Part shown: in pieces, positions 51,544 through 60,589 of the stretch
Layout of the letters: every line of letters begins with the position of its first letter
Numbering within the stretch: position 1 is the first letter of the stretch
Assembly: GCF_001682385.1 (NCBI RefSeq)
Contig: NZ_CP016210.1
Location: 310,001 to 374,000 of the forward strand
Source of the DNA: Azoarcus olearius
GTDB lineage: Bacteria > Pseudomonadota > Gammaproteobacteria > Burkholderiales > Rhodocyclaceae
Direction of reading: 5' to 3'
Length of the DNA stretch: 64,000 nucleotides
Notes under the pieces: generated by a model
What the model saw: only the letters and a program-made list of their open reading frames with translations
Databases searched by the model: none
Told to the model about the DNA's origin: nothing
Program-made: the position numbers and the translations under genes

Positions 51544-53364
51544 CTATCGGCGCAGGGCGCTGTCGAGCACGCCGGCGAAGGCTTCGGGCTTCTGGAAGCC
51601 CACCACGCGCAGGTCGGTGCGTTCGCGGCCGGCGCCGTCGAAGAAGATGATGCCGGGCGGGCCGAACAGGCCGAAGCGCTTGAGCAGCGCCTTGTGCTCC
51701 TCGCTGTTGGCGGTCACGTCGGCCTTCAGCAGCGTCATCTGTGCCAGCCGCTGCGCCACCTGCGGATCGGGAAAGGTATAGCGCTCCATTTCCTTGCACG
51801 ACACGCACCAGTCGGCATAGAAGTCGAGCATCACCGGGCGCTCGGCGGCGGCGAGGCGGCTTTCCAGCTCGGCCAGCGAGCCGACGCGCTCGAAGCGCAC
51901 CGTCTCGGCGGCCGGCGAGGCCTCGGCGCGCAGCACCGCGAGCGGCTGCAGCGGATCGCGCGAACCTGCAAGCGCGCCCACCAGCATCGCCGCGCCACCG
52001 ATGGCCAGCACCACGCCCACGCCCTTCCAGAAGCGCTGCCAGCCATGCGCGTGCGGCGGAAGCGGGTCGAGCGCGTGCAGGAAGATGCCGGAGAACAGCA
52101 GCAGCGCCGCCCACGCCAGCATGCCGGCAAGCGGCGGCAGCACCGGCATCAGCAGCCAGATCGCAACGCCGAGCAGGATCACGCCGAACGCCTTCTTGAC
52201 CCCGTCCATCCACGGTCCGACCTTGGGCAGCACCGAGCGCGTGGCCATGCCCACCGCCAGCAGCGGGGCGCCCAGCCCCAGGCCCATCGCGAACAGCGCG
52301 CCGCCGCCCAGCGCGGCATCGCCGCTGCGGGCGATGTAGAGCAGCGCCCCCGCCAGCGGCGCGGCGAGGCAGGGGCCGACGATCAGCGCCGACAGCGCGC
52401 CCATCGCGGCGACGCCGCCCAAATGGCCACCCTTGTTGTGGCTGGCGGTGTCGGCAATGCGGCTTTGCAGCGCGCTCGGCAGTTGCAGTTCGTAGAAGCC
52501 GAACATCGACAGCGCCAGCGCCACGAACACCAGCGCGAAGGCGGACAGCACCCACACGTTCTGCAGCGCCGCCACCAGCAGCGTGCCCGAGAGCCCGGCG
52601 CCGACCCCGGCCAGCGCATAGGTGACCGCCATCCCCAGCACGTAGGCGAGCGATAGCGCAAAGGTGCGGGTGCGCGACAGATGCTGGCCGCCACCGCCGA
52701 CGATGATGCCGGACAGGATCGGGATCATCGGGAAATGGCAGGGCGTGAATGCGAGCAGCAGGCCGAAGCCGAAGAAGCTCGCCAGCACCAGCGGCACGCT
52801 GGCGTCGCGCAGCAGACCGGCGATGCGGCCGCTTTCATCGAGCGAGACCGCGGCCGGCGGCGCCACGGCGTCGGAGGCCAGCACGTCGCCGCGCGCGAGC
52901 GCGCCGTCGAGCAGGCTGGCGCCGGCGGCCGGTGAGGCCGCGACCAGCGCGACGCGCGCCTGCTGCGGCAGCGGCGGGTAGCAGACGCCGCCGTCCCAGC
53001 AGCCCTGACTGCTGACCGTCAGCTCGATCGCATCGACCCCGGCGGGGGCGGCGACCGGCACCAGCATACGCAAGGTGCCGCGGTAGGTTTCCACCTCGCC
53101 GAAGAACTCGTCGTGCTTGAGCTTGCCCGGCGGACGCTGGACCTCGCCCAGCGTCACCCCTGCGGGCTGGGCAGAGAAGCGGAACTTGCTGCCGTACAGG
53201 TAGTAGTCCTTGGCGATCTCGAACACCACCTCCACCGTTTGCGCGTCGAGCGCGCGCGCCTGCATCGCAAATGCCTTTTCCGGCTCGATCGGCTCGCTGG
53301 CGCGTGCGGGGTGGGCGAGGAGGCAGGCGAGGATGGCGAGCAGGGCGAACAGGCGGTGGATCAC
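51544..53364 (-). CDS. dsbD: Thiol:disulfide interchange protein DsbD
   Basis: This 606-aa protein has a signal peptide, a periplasmic alpha domain with a Cys pair (SQGCWDGGVCYPP), an eight-helix beta domain with the paired Cys (FTPCHFPMIP and VGPCLAAPL) and a C-terminal thioredoxin-like gamma domain (FYADWCVSCKEME). All six catalytic Cys are present. It carries electrons from cytoplasmic thioredoxin to periplasmic DsbC/DsbG-type partners. It starts at GTG 53364 without a strong ribosome site and lies downstream of cutA, as in E. coli. Confidence 0.94.
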   Translation of the reverse strand: MIHRLFALLAILACLLAHPARASEPIEPEKAFAMQARALDAQTVEVVFEIAKDYYLYGSKFRFSAQPAGVTLGEVQRPPGKLKHDEFFGEVETYRGTLRMLVPVAAPAGVDAIELTVSSQGCWDGGVCYPPLPQQARVALVAASPAAGASLLDGALARGDVLASDAVAPPAAVSLDESGRIAGLLRDASVPLVLASFFGFGLLLAFTPCHFPMIPILSGIIVGGGGQHLSRTRTFALSLAYVLGMAVTYALAGVGAGLSGTLLVAALQNVWVLSAFALVFVALALSMFGFYELQLPSALQSRIADTASHNKGGHLGGVAAMGALSALIVGPCLAAPLAGALLYIARSGDAALGGGALFAMGLGLGAPLLAVGMATRSVLPKVGPWMDGVKKAFGVILLGVAIWLLMPVLPPLAGMLAWAALLLFSGIFLHALDPLPPHAHGWQRFWKGVGVVLAIGGAAMLVGALAGSRDPLQPLAVLRAEASPAAETVRFERVGSLAELESRLAAAERPVMLDFYADWCVSCKEMERYTFPDPQVAQRLAQMTLLKADVTANSEEHKALLKRFGLFGPPGIIFFDGAGRERTDLRVVGFQKPEAFAGVLDSALRR

Positions 53365-53415
53365 GGAGGGACGGTCCGGGTTGGGGGCTGAAGGGAGGCG
53401 GGCGGCGGGGCGGCA

Positions 53416-53739
53416 TCAGCCCGGCGCGGTCTCCGTGCTCACCCAGTCGAGATAGCCCGGCAGGCCGCGCTGCACAGGGACCGCGACGATCTCGGGAAGT
53501 TCGTACGGGTGTTCGGCAAGGATGGCGGTTTCCAGCGCCGCGTAGCGCGCGGCGCTGGTCTTGATCAGCAGCGGAACTTCGGTGGCGGTTTCCACCCGGC
53601 CCTGCCAGCGATAGACCGAGGCGCAGGGCGCGAGGATGTTCACGCAGGCGGCAAGGCGCTCTTCCACCAGCCGCGCGCCGAGCGCCGCGGCGGAGTCGGC
53701 GTCCGGCAGGGTGGTGAGGACGAGGAGGATTTCGCTCAT
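53416..53739 (-). CDS. cutA: CutA1 divalent-cation tolerance protein
   Basis: This 107-aa trimer-forming ferredoxin-like protein has the CutA motifs LVEERLAACVNILAPCASVYRWQG and HPYELPEIVAVPVQRG. Its true cellular role is unclear despite the metal-tolerance name. The ATG at 53739 is used. It lies 51 bp before dsbD and 43 bp after the flavoprotein gene, all on one strand. Confidence 0.92.
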   Translation of the reverse strand: MSEILLVLTTLPDADSAAALGARLVEERLAACVNILAPCASVYRWQGRVETATEVPLLIKTSAARYAALETAILAEHPYELPEIVAVPVQRGLPGYLDWVSTETAPG

Positions 53740-53782
53740 GGCAGGCTCCCGTGTCGGCAGACCGCCCGCGCCGCCGCGGCGC

Positions 53783-55027
53783 TCAGTCGGGCAGGGCGAT
53801 CCGGTCGTCGGTGCTGAACTGGTAGTCGTGGAAGACGTGTTCCGCACTCAGCACGCGATAGGTGCCGTCTTCGTTGCGCCGCGTGGTGTCCTTCAGCCGG
53901 TAGGTGTACTGGCCGCAGGTCCAGCACTCGAAATTGCGCATGTGGGTGCACAGACAGGTCTTGTCCCACACCTTCACCTTGCGCGCTTCGGGGTGCGCCG
54001 CCACCTCGCGATTGTAGGCGTCGATGTACTGGCAGTTGCCCGAGGCATCGAGCAGATAGCCGTAGGCCTCGCAGTTCGGGCGGATGCCGTCGCCGATCGC
54101 CGGGCTGTTCTTCAGCATCCGCATCGGATAGCCGGTGGGCGAAATCTGGTTGACCTCGATGTCGTCCTCACCCGCCTTGAAGTACTCCTGCTGCACATCT
54201 TCCGGCAGCCCGCACTCTTGCGTGACCGTGAAGCGGGTGGCCACCTGCACCGCACCCGCGCCCATTTCGAGGAAGCGCACCGCGTCGCTGCCGGTGAAGA
54301 TGCCACCGGCCGGGATCAACGGGATGTCGAGCTGCTCGGCGTGCAGCCAGTCGCGGATCTCGGCGACGATGGTGGCGAGGTCGTACTTGGCCCAGTCCAT
54401 GCCGAAACCGAGGTGGCCGCCGGCGAGCGGGCCTTCCACCACCACGTAGTCCGGCAGTCGCCCGGTGCGGCCGTTCTTCTTCAGGAACAGCTGCAGCGCG
54501 CGCAGCGACGAGACGATGATGCCGAGCTTGACGTCATTGAAGCGCGGGTGGTCCTGGATCAGCGCGAACGAGCCGAGGTGCAGGCCGGCGGCCAGCGTGA
54601 TGCCGTCGATGCCGGCGTCCATGGCGGCCTGCAGGCGCACCCGCAGGGTCTCCTTGGGGCCGTTCATGGTCAGCTTTTCCATGCAGTTGATGAACACCAG
54701 GCCGTCGCCGCGCTTGGCTTCCATGGTCTTGCCGACGTGCAGCGCGGTGGCTTCGGCGAGCAGGCCGAGGTCGAACTGCACCACCGACTTGTCCGGATTG
54801 GCGACGTTGAACTTGTACTGCTGGAGCTTGTTCTTGACGTACTTGGTGTTGAAGCGGCGGTCGGACACCGTGGGCACCATGGCGTCGGAGATGTGGCCGA
54901 TGCCGCCCAGCCGGGCGGCTTCGAGCGAGAGTTCGGCGGTCGAGATATCGACCCCCATGCCCCCCACCATGATCGGCACCAGTTCCTTCGAGCCCAGCCG
55001 CAGGCGAAAATCATCGACGCGCTTCAT
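53783..55027 (-). CDS. Nitronate-monooxygenase-like flavin oxidoreductase with Cys-rich tail
   Basis: This 414-aa TIM-barrel FMN protein (VPIMVGGMGVDIST; VVEGPLAGGHLGFG; IPLIPAGGIFTGSDAVRFLEMGAGAVQVATRF) belongs to the NMO/FabK-like family. Beyond the barrel it has an extra C-terminal region with KTCLCTHMRNFECWTCGQ (C358, C360, C368, C371) and further Cys at NCEAY and NCQYID, suggesting a metal or iron-sulfur site. The substrate is unknown. I start at ATG 55027 (MKRVDDFRL) rather than nine codons upstream in a Lys/Arg-rich leader. Confidence 0.82.
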   Translation of the reverse strand: MKRVDDFRLRLGSKELVPIMVGGMGVDISTAELSLEAARLGGIGHISDAMVPTVSDRRFNTKYVKNKLQQYKFNVANPDKSVVQFDLGLLAEATALHVGKTMEAKRGDGLVFINCMEKLTMNGPKETLRVRLQAAMDAGIDGITLAAGLHLGSFALIQDHPRFNDVKLGIIVSSLRALQLFLKKNGRTGRLPDYVVVEGPLAGGHLGFGMDWAKYDLATIVAEIRDWLHAEQLDIPLIPAGGIFTGSDAVRFLEMGAGAVQVATRFTVTQECGLPEDVQQEYFKAGEDDIEVNQISPTGYPMRMLKNSPAIGDGIRPNCEAYGYLLDASGNCQYIDAYNREVAAHPEARKVKVWDKTCLCTHMRNFECWTCGQYTYRLKDTTRRNEDGTYRVLSAEHVFHDYQFSTDDRIALPD

Positions 55028-55234
55028 GTGCTTCTGCTTCCGTTTTTTCCGCAATCCGACATTATCGCTCGCCGGACAGGGGAGAGGGAGCTTTATCGTC
55101 CGCAGCCGCGGTGCAATTACGCCTTTCGTTGATGCGGCGCAAAAGAATCCGCGTCCTCACCCTGCGCGCTGACATCCGGCGCGAACGGATCGGCGTAAGC
55201 TCGCGCTGTCCGCTCCACCCTGCCGGCCGCCGCC

Positions 55235-55546
55235 ATGTCGCTTTCCGTTTTCGACATTCTCGCCGAACAACGCATCGCCGATGCGCTGCGCCGCGGTGAA
55301 TTCGACCACCTGCCCGGGGCGGGGCGGCCGCTGGTGTTCGACGACGAACCGCTGCTGTCGCCCGAGCAGCGCATGGCCAACCATATCCTGAAGAACGCCG
55401 GCGTCACCCCGCCGGAGATCGGCCTGCGCCGCGAGATCGCCGCACTGCGCGCCCGGCTTGAGACCCTGGACGGCGAGGCCCGCGCCCGGGCCCGGCGCGA
55501 ACTCGGGCAGCTGGTGCTGCGTCTGGCGGAACTGCAGCAGCGCTGA
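55235..55546 (+). CDS. DUF1992 (DnaJ-C28-like) protein
   Basis: This 103-aa protein (MSLSVFDILAEQRIADALRRGEFDHLPGAGRPLVFDDEPLL) matches the DUF1992 family, related to the conserved domain of DNAJC28. No J domain is present. Its role is unknown. It is a monocistronic gene 207 bp from the divergent flavoprotein gene. Confidence 0.88.
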   Translation: MSLSVFDILAEQRIADALRRGEFDHLPGAGRPLVFDDEPLLSPEQRMANHILKNAGVTPPEIGLRREIAALRARLETLDGEARARARRELGQLVLRLAELQQR

Positions 55547-55665
55547 GCGGTGGTTTCCGCCCGCGCTGCCTACGAAGCGATACACGGCCAGCCCCTCCGC
55601 AGTGCAACAGTGGCACTGTCCACCGATATCCTGCCGGAAGGCCGATCGCCCTCTGCCCCGCCGCC

Positions 55666-56995
55666 GTGAAGAACATCAAGCTCGCCTTTCTCGTTCCGCC
55701 CGTCGTCCTCACGCTGCTGTGGCTCGCGGCGGATCCGGTGTTGTGGGGCGAGATCCGCTTTTTTTCCGCTGCGTGCCGCGCTGATGAACTACACAGGCAT
55801 CCTCGGCATTGCGGCGATGAGCGTGGGCGTGATGCTGGCGGCGCGGCCGGCTTGGGCGGATGCACGGCTCGGCGGCCTCGACAAGGGGTATCGGCTGCAC
55901 AAGTGGCTGGGCATTGCGGGGCTGGTGATCGCGACCCTCCACTGGGCGCTGGCCAAGCTGCCGAAGTGGATGGTGGGATGGGGCTGGCTGGAACGGCCGG
56001 TGCGCGGGCCGCGGGCGGAGCAGTCGGTGGCGATCTTCCGCTTTTTCCAGGAACAGCGCGGGCTTGCCGAAACCGTGGGCGAGTGGGCCTTCCATGCCGC
56101 GCTGGTGCTGATCGCACTGGCGCTGATCAAGCGCTTTCCCTACCGACGCTTCGTGCGGACCCATCACCTGCTGGCGGTGGTGTATCTCGCGCTGGTCTTC
56201 CACGCAGTGGTGCTGATGAAGTTCAGCTACTGGAGCGAGCCGCTCGGCCCGCTGATGGCGCTGCTGATGGCCGGCGGCACGCTGGCGGCGCTGGCCTCGC
56301 TGTTCCGCCGGGTCGGCCGCAGCCGTCAGGTGAGCGGCGAGATCGAAGAACTGGTACGCCATCCGGACAACGGCGTGCTGCGCGTGGGCGTGCGCCTGCG
56401 CGGGCGCTGGCCGGGACACCAGGCGGGGCAGTTCGCCTTCGTCAGCTTCGACGCCACCGAAGGGCCGCATCCATTCACGATCTGCTCCGCGTGGACCGGC
56501 GATGGCCGCCTGGTATTCATGATCAAGGGCCTCGGCGACTACACCGCGCGCCTGCCGGACACGCTGAAGGTGGGCGACCCGGTGCGGGTGGAAGGCCCCT
56601 ACGGCCGCTTCGACTTCGCTGGCGCCCGGCCGCGCCAGGTGTGGGTGGCCGGCGGCATCGGCATCACGCCCTTCGTTGCGCGGCTGCAGGCGCTCGCCGG
56701 CCAGCACGACGGCAGGCCGGTCGACCTGTTCTACAGCACCGCCGCGCCCGACGAAGGCTTCATCGCCCGCCTGCGTCAGCACGCCGAGCGCGCCGGCGTC
56801 GCGCTGCATGTGCAGGTAACGCCGACCCAGGGCAGGCTCGACGCCGGCCGCATCCGTGCCGAGGTGCCGGCGTGGAAGGAGGCCGACTTCTGGTTCTGCG
56901 GCCCGGCCGCGTTCGGCAACACGCTGCGCGCCGAACTCACCGCGGCCGGCCTCGGCGCCGGCGACTTCCACCAGGAACTGTTCGAGATGCGCTGA
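55666..56995 (+). pseudogene. Ferric-reductase-like membrane flavoprotein, interrupted by a frameshift at a T7 tract
   Basis: The protein would be about 442 aa: a heme-binding ferric reductase domain (His in LHKWLGIAGLVIATLHW and RTHHLLAVVYLALVFHA), an FAD domain (HPFTICSAW) and an NAD(P)H domain (VAGGIGITPFVARL). The start GTG 55666 gives MKNIKLAFLVPPVVLTLLWLA up to ...WGEIRFF. After the seven T at 55759-55765 the family sequence continues in the next frame (FFPLRAALMNYTGILGI). Removing one T restores one frame to 56995. The downstream frame alone could start at ATG 55784 (403 aa) but would lack the first helix. It may be a real mutation, slippage or a sequence error. Confidence 0.8.
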
Positions 56996-57242
56996 GATGG
57001 GCCCGCCACGCTGACCGCGTTCGGGGAGCGTCGGCGGGGTACGGCCAACCCGCTCGGACGGCAGGGCAGCGTGCGCTGCGCAACCCTGGTCTCGTGCCCA
57101 GCGGCGGCGCTTGTAGCTTTAGGCCAGACCCGTGCGCCGCGGTCTTTTCGCCGTTGAGGCGGGGAGGGCGGCCGGGCGCCACCGAGGCCCCGGCGGCGCG
57201 CGCTGCTATGCTGCGGCCCGCGCTTATCGCCCGCTTCGCCGC

Positions 57243-58046
57243 ATGAGTTCCGCCGCCGAATCCCCCGCCACCTACGCCGACCGCCCGCTGTTCGAGCCCA
57301 TCGCCACGCTGCTCGCCGCCTTTCCCGCCGGGCTGCCGGATCATGCCGGCCTGCAGCGCCTGCTTGAACAGGCTGCGCCGGAGGCGGTGAGCGGCGGCGG
57401 CCGGCCGCTCCGCTTCGTGTTGCCGGACGACTCCCGGCCCGCCTACGAGGTGCGCATCCACGCCAGCGGCGAGGTGCCCACCCGCGCCGGCGACTGGCAC
57501 GACTTCTTCAACGCGCTCGCGTGGTGTGTGTGGCCGCGCGCCAAGGCGGCCTGCAACGCACTGCACCTGCAGGAGATCGCCGCGCGCGAAGTCAGCGGGG
57601 CGCAAGGCCGCGGCCCCCGCCGCGACGCGCTGACCCAGTTCGACGAATGCGGCGTGGTGGTGGTGTCGGCCGATGCGGACATCCCCGTGCTGCTGGCCGA
57701 CCACCAGTGGGAGGCGGTGTTCTGGCAGCGGCGCGCGCGCCTGCAGGCGAGCACCCGCTTCCTCGTGTTCGGCCACGGCAGCTGGGACCAACTGCGGCGG
57801 CCCTTCTTCGGCCTGTGCGCCAAGGCCATCCACCGCGTGGTCGAACCGGACTGGCTGCAATTGCCGCCCGCCGCGCAGCAGGCCGAGGTCGACGCCTGGC
57901 TGGCGGCCCATCTCGCCAGCCTGCCGACGCTGACGCCGCGCGCCTTTTCGCCCTTGCCGCTGTTCGGCATCCCCGGGGTGACGCCCGACAGCGAGCACGC
58001 TGGCTACTACCGCGACACCCGCCAGTTCCGCCCACGCCGCCGTTGA
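57243..58046 (+). CDS. DUF3025 family protein
   Basis: This 267-aa protein has the DUF3025 features VRIHASGEVPTRAGDWHDFFNALAWCVWPRAK, LTQFDECGVVVVSAD and LVFGHGSWDQLRRP. No signal peptide or membrane helix is seen. Function unknown; the conserved His, Asp and Glu residues look enzymatic. The ATG at 57243 is chosen over an upstream frame that has a low-complexity leader. The 247-bp gap before it holds no other gene. Confidence 0.82.
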   Translation: MSSAAESPATYADRPLFEPIATLLAAFPAGLPDHAGLQRLLEQAAPEAVSGGGRPLRFVLPDDSRPAYEVRIHASGEVPTRAGDWHDFFNALAWCVWPRAKAACNALHLQEIAAREVSGAQGRGPRRDALTQFDECGVVVVSADADIPVLLADHQWEAVFWQRRARLQASTRFLVFGHGSWDQLRRPFFGLCAKAIHRVVEPDWLQLPPAAQQAEVDAWLAAHLASLPTLTPRAFSPLPLFGIPGVTPDSEHAGYYRDTRQFRPRRR

Positions 58047-58077
58047 GCCGCCTTGCGCCCTGGCGGGCGCCGTGGCT

Positions 58078-58671
58078 TCAGCGTTCGGGCTGGGCGGGTG
58101 TCGCGCCGGCCGTAATCGATGCCGCGGTGGCGCGCAGGATCTCTTCCGACAGCGCGGCGTCGTCCACTGCGCGTGCCAGCACCAGCGCGCCGACCATGGC
58201 GGAAAACGCGGCCAGCGCCTGCTGGCGGCGGTCGGCGCCGGGCGAGTCCGGCAACAGGCGGGCGAGTTCGTCGACCAGCGGCAGCAAGCCCGCGCTCATT
58301 GCCTGGCGGACGGCCGGGTTGCGGCGGTGGGCCTCGGCGCCGAGGGCGGCAAAGGCGCAGCCACGCCCGGGGTGGTCACGGTGGGCGGGCGACAGATACT
58401 TGTTCACGATGCTCGTCAGCCCGTCCTCACCCGCCGCGGCGACGCGCCGCTTCCAGTAGCTCAGCGAATCCGCCAACGCGCGCGCGCTGGCCTCGGCCAT
58501 CAGCGCGTCCTTGGAGCCGAACTGGCCGTAGAACGCGCCGTGGGTCAGCCCCGCCTGCTTCATCAGCTCGGCCACGCCGATGCCGTCGAAACCGTGCTCG
58601 CGGAACAGCCGCGAGGCTTCCTGCACGACCCGTTCGCGGTTCTCCGCCGCCTGTTCCCTGCTGACCCTCAT
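58078..58671 (-). CDS. TetR-family transcriptional regulator
   Basis: This 197-aa regulator has the HTH ASRLFREHGFDGIGVAELMKQAGLTHGAFYGQFGSKDALM, of the AcrR/NemR-like type, and a helical C-terminal domain. It is divergent from the binding-protein gene at 58847 across 175 bp that include AT-rich sequence and two CGTAATT units (58714 and 58780 areas). It may control that gene. The converging DUF3025 stop is 31 bp away. Confidence 0.85.
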   Translation of the reverse strand: MRVSREQAAENRERVVQEASRLFREHGFDGIGVAELMKQAGLTHGAFYGQFGSKDALMAEASARALADSLSYWKRRVAAAGEDGLTSIVNKYLSPAHRDHPGRGCAFAALGAEAHRRNPAVRQAMSAGLLPLVDELARLLPDSPGADRRQQALAAFSAMVGALVLARAVDDAALSEEILRATAASITAGATPAQPER

Positions 58672-58846
58672 GACCTGCTCCGCTCGCCGCTGTGCTTGCA
58701 GTATAGAGTATGGTCGTAATTTAAAGGAGCGCCCCGCGGCCGGGCCGCCGCCACGGCGGCCTGTATTGTGGACAACCGTAATTGCCCGCCGCCGGCCACG
58801 CGCCGAACAATCGTCCGCTCGTATTCCGCCCGCCAGGACGATCGCC

Positions 58847-59989
58847 ATGCCCAGCCTGTTACACCCTTTCCGTCTCGCCGCCGGCCTGCTGGCGCTGCTC
58901 GTTCCGCTGGCGCCGTCCGGTGCTGCCGCGCAGACGCGCGAACTGGTGATCGGCCAGGTGGCGCCGTTTTCCGGACCGCAGGCGGTCACCGGCAAGGCGA
59001 TCCACGCCGGCATCCGGCTCTACTTCGACCAGGTGAATGCGCAGGGCGGGGTCAAGGGCGCGCGCCTGCGCCTGGTCACCCGTGACGACGCGCAGAAGCC
59101 GGAGCAGACGGTTGCGCTCGCCCGCGAGCTGATCCAGCAGGAAGCGCCGGTGGCGCTGATCGGCACCGTCGGCACCACCAACGTCGATGCGCTGGTCGCC
59201 GATGGCGTGCTGGTGCGCGCCGGCCTGCCGCTGGTGGGCGCGGTGTCCGGCGCGTCGAGCGCGATCGGCGGGCGCAACGTGTTCGTCACCAAGGCCAGCT
59301 ACCACGATGAGGTGAACCGGCTATTCACCAGCCTTTCCGGCCTCGGCATGAAGCGCGTCGGGCTGGTGTATCAGGACGACGCGCTCGGCCAGGACGTCAT
59401 CGCCGGGGCCGACGCCGCGGCGCCGCGCGCCGGCATCAGCCTGATCGCGCGCGCCGGCTACGAGCGCAACACGGTGAAGGTGGAGCAGGCGGTGGAAGCC
59501 ATGCTGAAGGCCAATCCGCAGGTGGTCTTCCTCGGCGCCACCACCGCCGCGGCGATCGAGTTCGTGCGCCAGTACCGTGCGCGCGGCGGCGACGCCACGC
59601 TGTACGGGCTGTCGATCATCGACACCCGACAGCTGGTGGCCCAGCTCGGCCCCGCCGGTGCGCGCGGCTTTGCGTTCTCGGTGGTGTTGCCGCTGGAAGG
59701 CCAGCAGACCATCGAGGTGAACCGCGAGTACCTGCGCCTGCGCGCCGCCAGCGCCGACCCCGACCTCTCGGCCCGCTCCATCGAAGGCTTCATCGCCGCC
59801 AAGGCGCTGGTCCATGCGCTGCGCAGTGCCGAGGGCGCGCCGGGCAGCGGCGCGGTGCTGAAGAGCCTGCAGGCCATGCGCAAGGTCGATCTCGGCGGTT
59901 ACACGCTGGACTTCGGGCAACCGGGGCGGCCCGGTTCCAGCTATGTCGATTTCGCCATGCTGGGCGATGGCGGCCGGGTGGTGCACTAG
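58847..59989 (+). CDS. Branched-chain-type ABC substrate-binding protein, solitary
   Basis: This 380-aa periplasmic binding protein has a signal peptide (PFRLAAGLLALLVPLAPSGAAA) and the type I fold (VIGQVAPFSGPQAVTGKAIHAGIRLYFD; KRVGLVYQDDALGQDV; VVFLGATTAAAIEFVRQYRARG). No permease or ATPase gene is adjacent, so it must work with a transporter elsewhere or act as a sensor. The ATG at 58847 follows AGGA. Sequence is clearly different from the protein at 41246. Confidence 0.88.
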   Translation: MPSLLHPFRLAAGLLALLVPLAPSGAAAQTRELVIGQVAPFSGPQAVTGKAIHAGIRLYFDQVNAQGGVKGARLRLVTRDDAQKPEQTVALARELIQQEAPVALIGTVGTTNVDALVADGVLVRAGLPLVGAVSGASSAIGGRNVFVTKASYHDEVNRLFTSLSGLGMKRVGLVYQDDALGQDVIAGADAAAPRAGISLIARAGYERNTVKVEQAVEAMLKANPQVVFLGATTAAAIEFVRQYRARGGDATLYGLSIIDTRQLVAQLGPAGARGFAFSVVLPLEGQQTIEVNREYLRLRAASADPDLSARSIEGFIAAKALVHALRSAEGAPGSGAVLKSLQAMRKVDLGGYTLDFGQPGRPGSSYVDFAMLGDGGRVVH

Positions 59990-60045
59990 GCGCGCAGCCC
60001 GCGCGCGGCCGTGCGTTGCGCGGCGCGCGGGTGAGGAAGCCCGGC

Positions 60046-60519
60046 TTACGCCGTCACCGTGCCCGGTTTTTCCGTGCGCTCGCGTCCGTCCGCGTCGAAG
60101 CGGCGGCGGAAGTCGAAGGCCAGCGGGCTCGGGCCGTCGCGGCGCAGCAGCGCCAGCCGGGCGAGTGCTTCGTCCACGCCGGGGCGGTGGCCGTCTTCCA
60201 CCCACCACATCACCAGATGCGCCTCGGTCGGGCGCTCGAACCAGTCGCGGCGGCCGCCGAGCGGGCGCTTGTGCAGCGACTGGTAGGTGAACGCGAACAG
60301 CGCATCGACGTCCTGCCAGACCGACAGGTTGATCAGCAGCAGCGGATCGTCCGGCACGCTGGTGGTGCCTAGCCGCGCGTCGCCGTCGAAGCGCCACACG
60401 AAACCGGGGCTGGCTTCGGCGAGGGCGTTGATCTCGTCGAGCTGATTGACGAAACCCGCCAGTTGCGGCGAGTCGATCGGGGCGAGCAGGCGGGCGACGT
60501 TGAGTTCGGCGAGTTGCAT
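60046..60519 (-). CDS. DUF3291 family protein
   Basis: This 157-aa protein (MQLAELNVARLLAPIDSPQLAGFVNQLDEINALAEASPGFVWRF; LSVWQDVDALFAFTYQSLHK; WWVEDGHRPGVDEALARLA) fits DUF3291, a dimeric alpha/beta-barrel-like family of unknown function. The ATG at 60519 is used. It lies downstream of the LysR gene on the same strand (70-bp gap), possibly its target. Confidence 0.82.
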   Translation of the reverse strand: MQLAELNVARLLAPIDSPQLAGFVNQLDEINALAEASPGFVWRFDGDARLGTTSVPDDPLLLINLSVWQDVDALFAFTYQSLHKRPLGGRRDWFERPTEAHLVMWWVEDGHRPGVDEALARLALLRRDGPSPLAFDFRRRFDADGRERTEKPGTVTA

Positions 60520-60589
60520 GGCGGGGTGCGGGCAGTGGATGACGGGGCAATGGTGGCGCGCGGCGCGCGGGCGATCAAACGAGCATTTT

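Noticed and set aside
57132-57242. Upstream extension of the DUF3025 protein
   Set aside because: The leader is Arg/Gly/Ala low-complexity without similarity; ATG 57243 gives the usual N-terminus.
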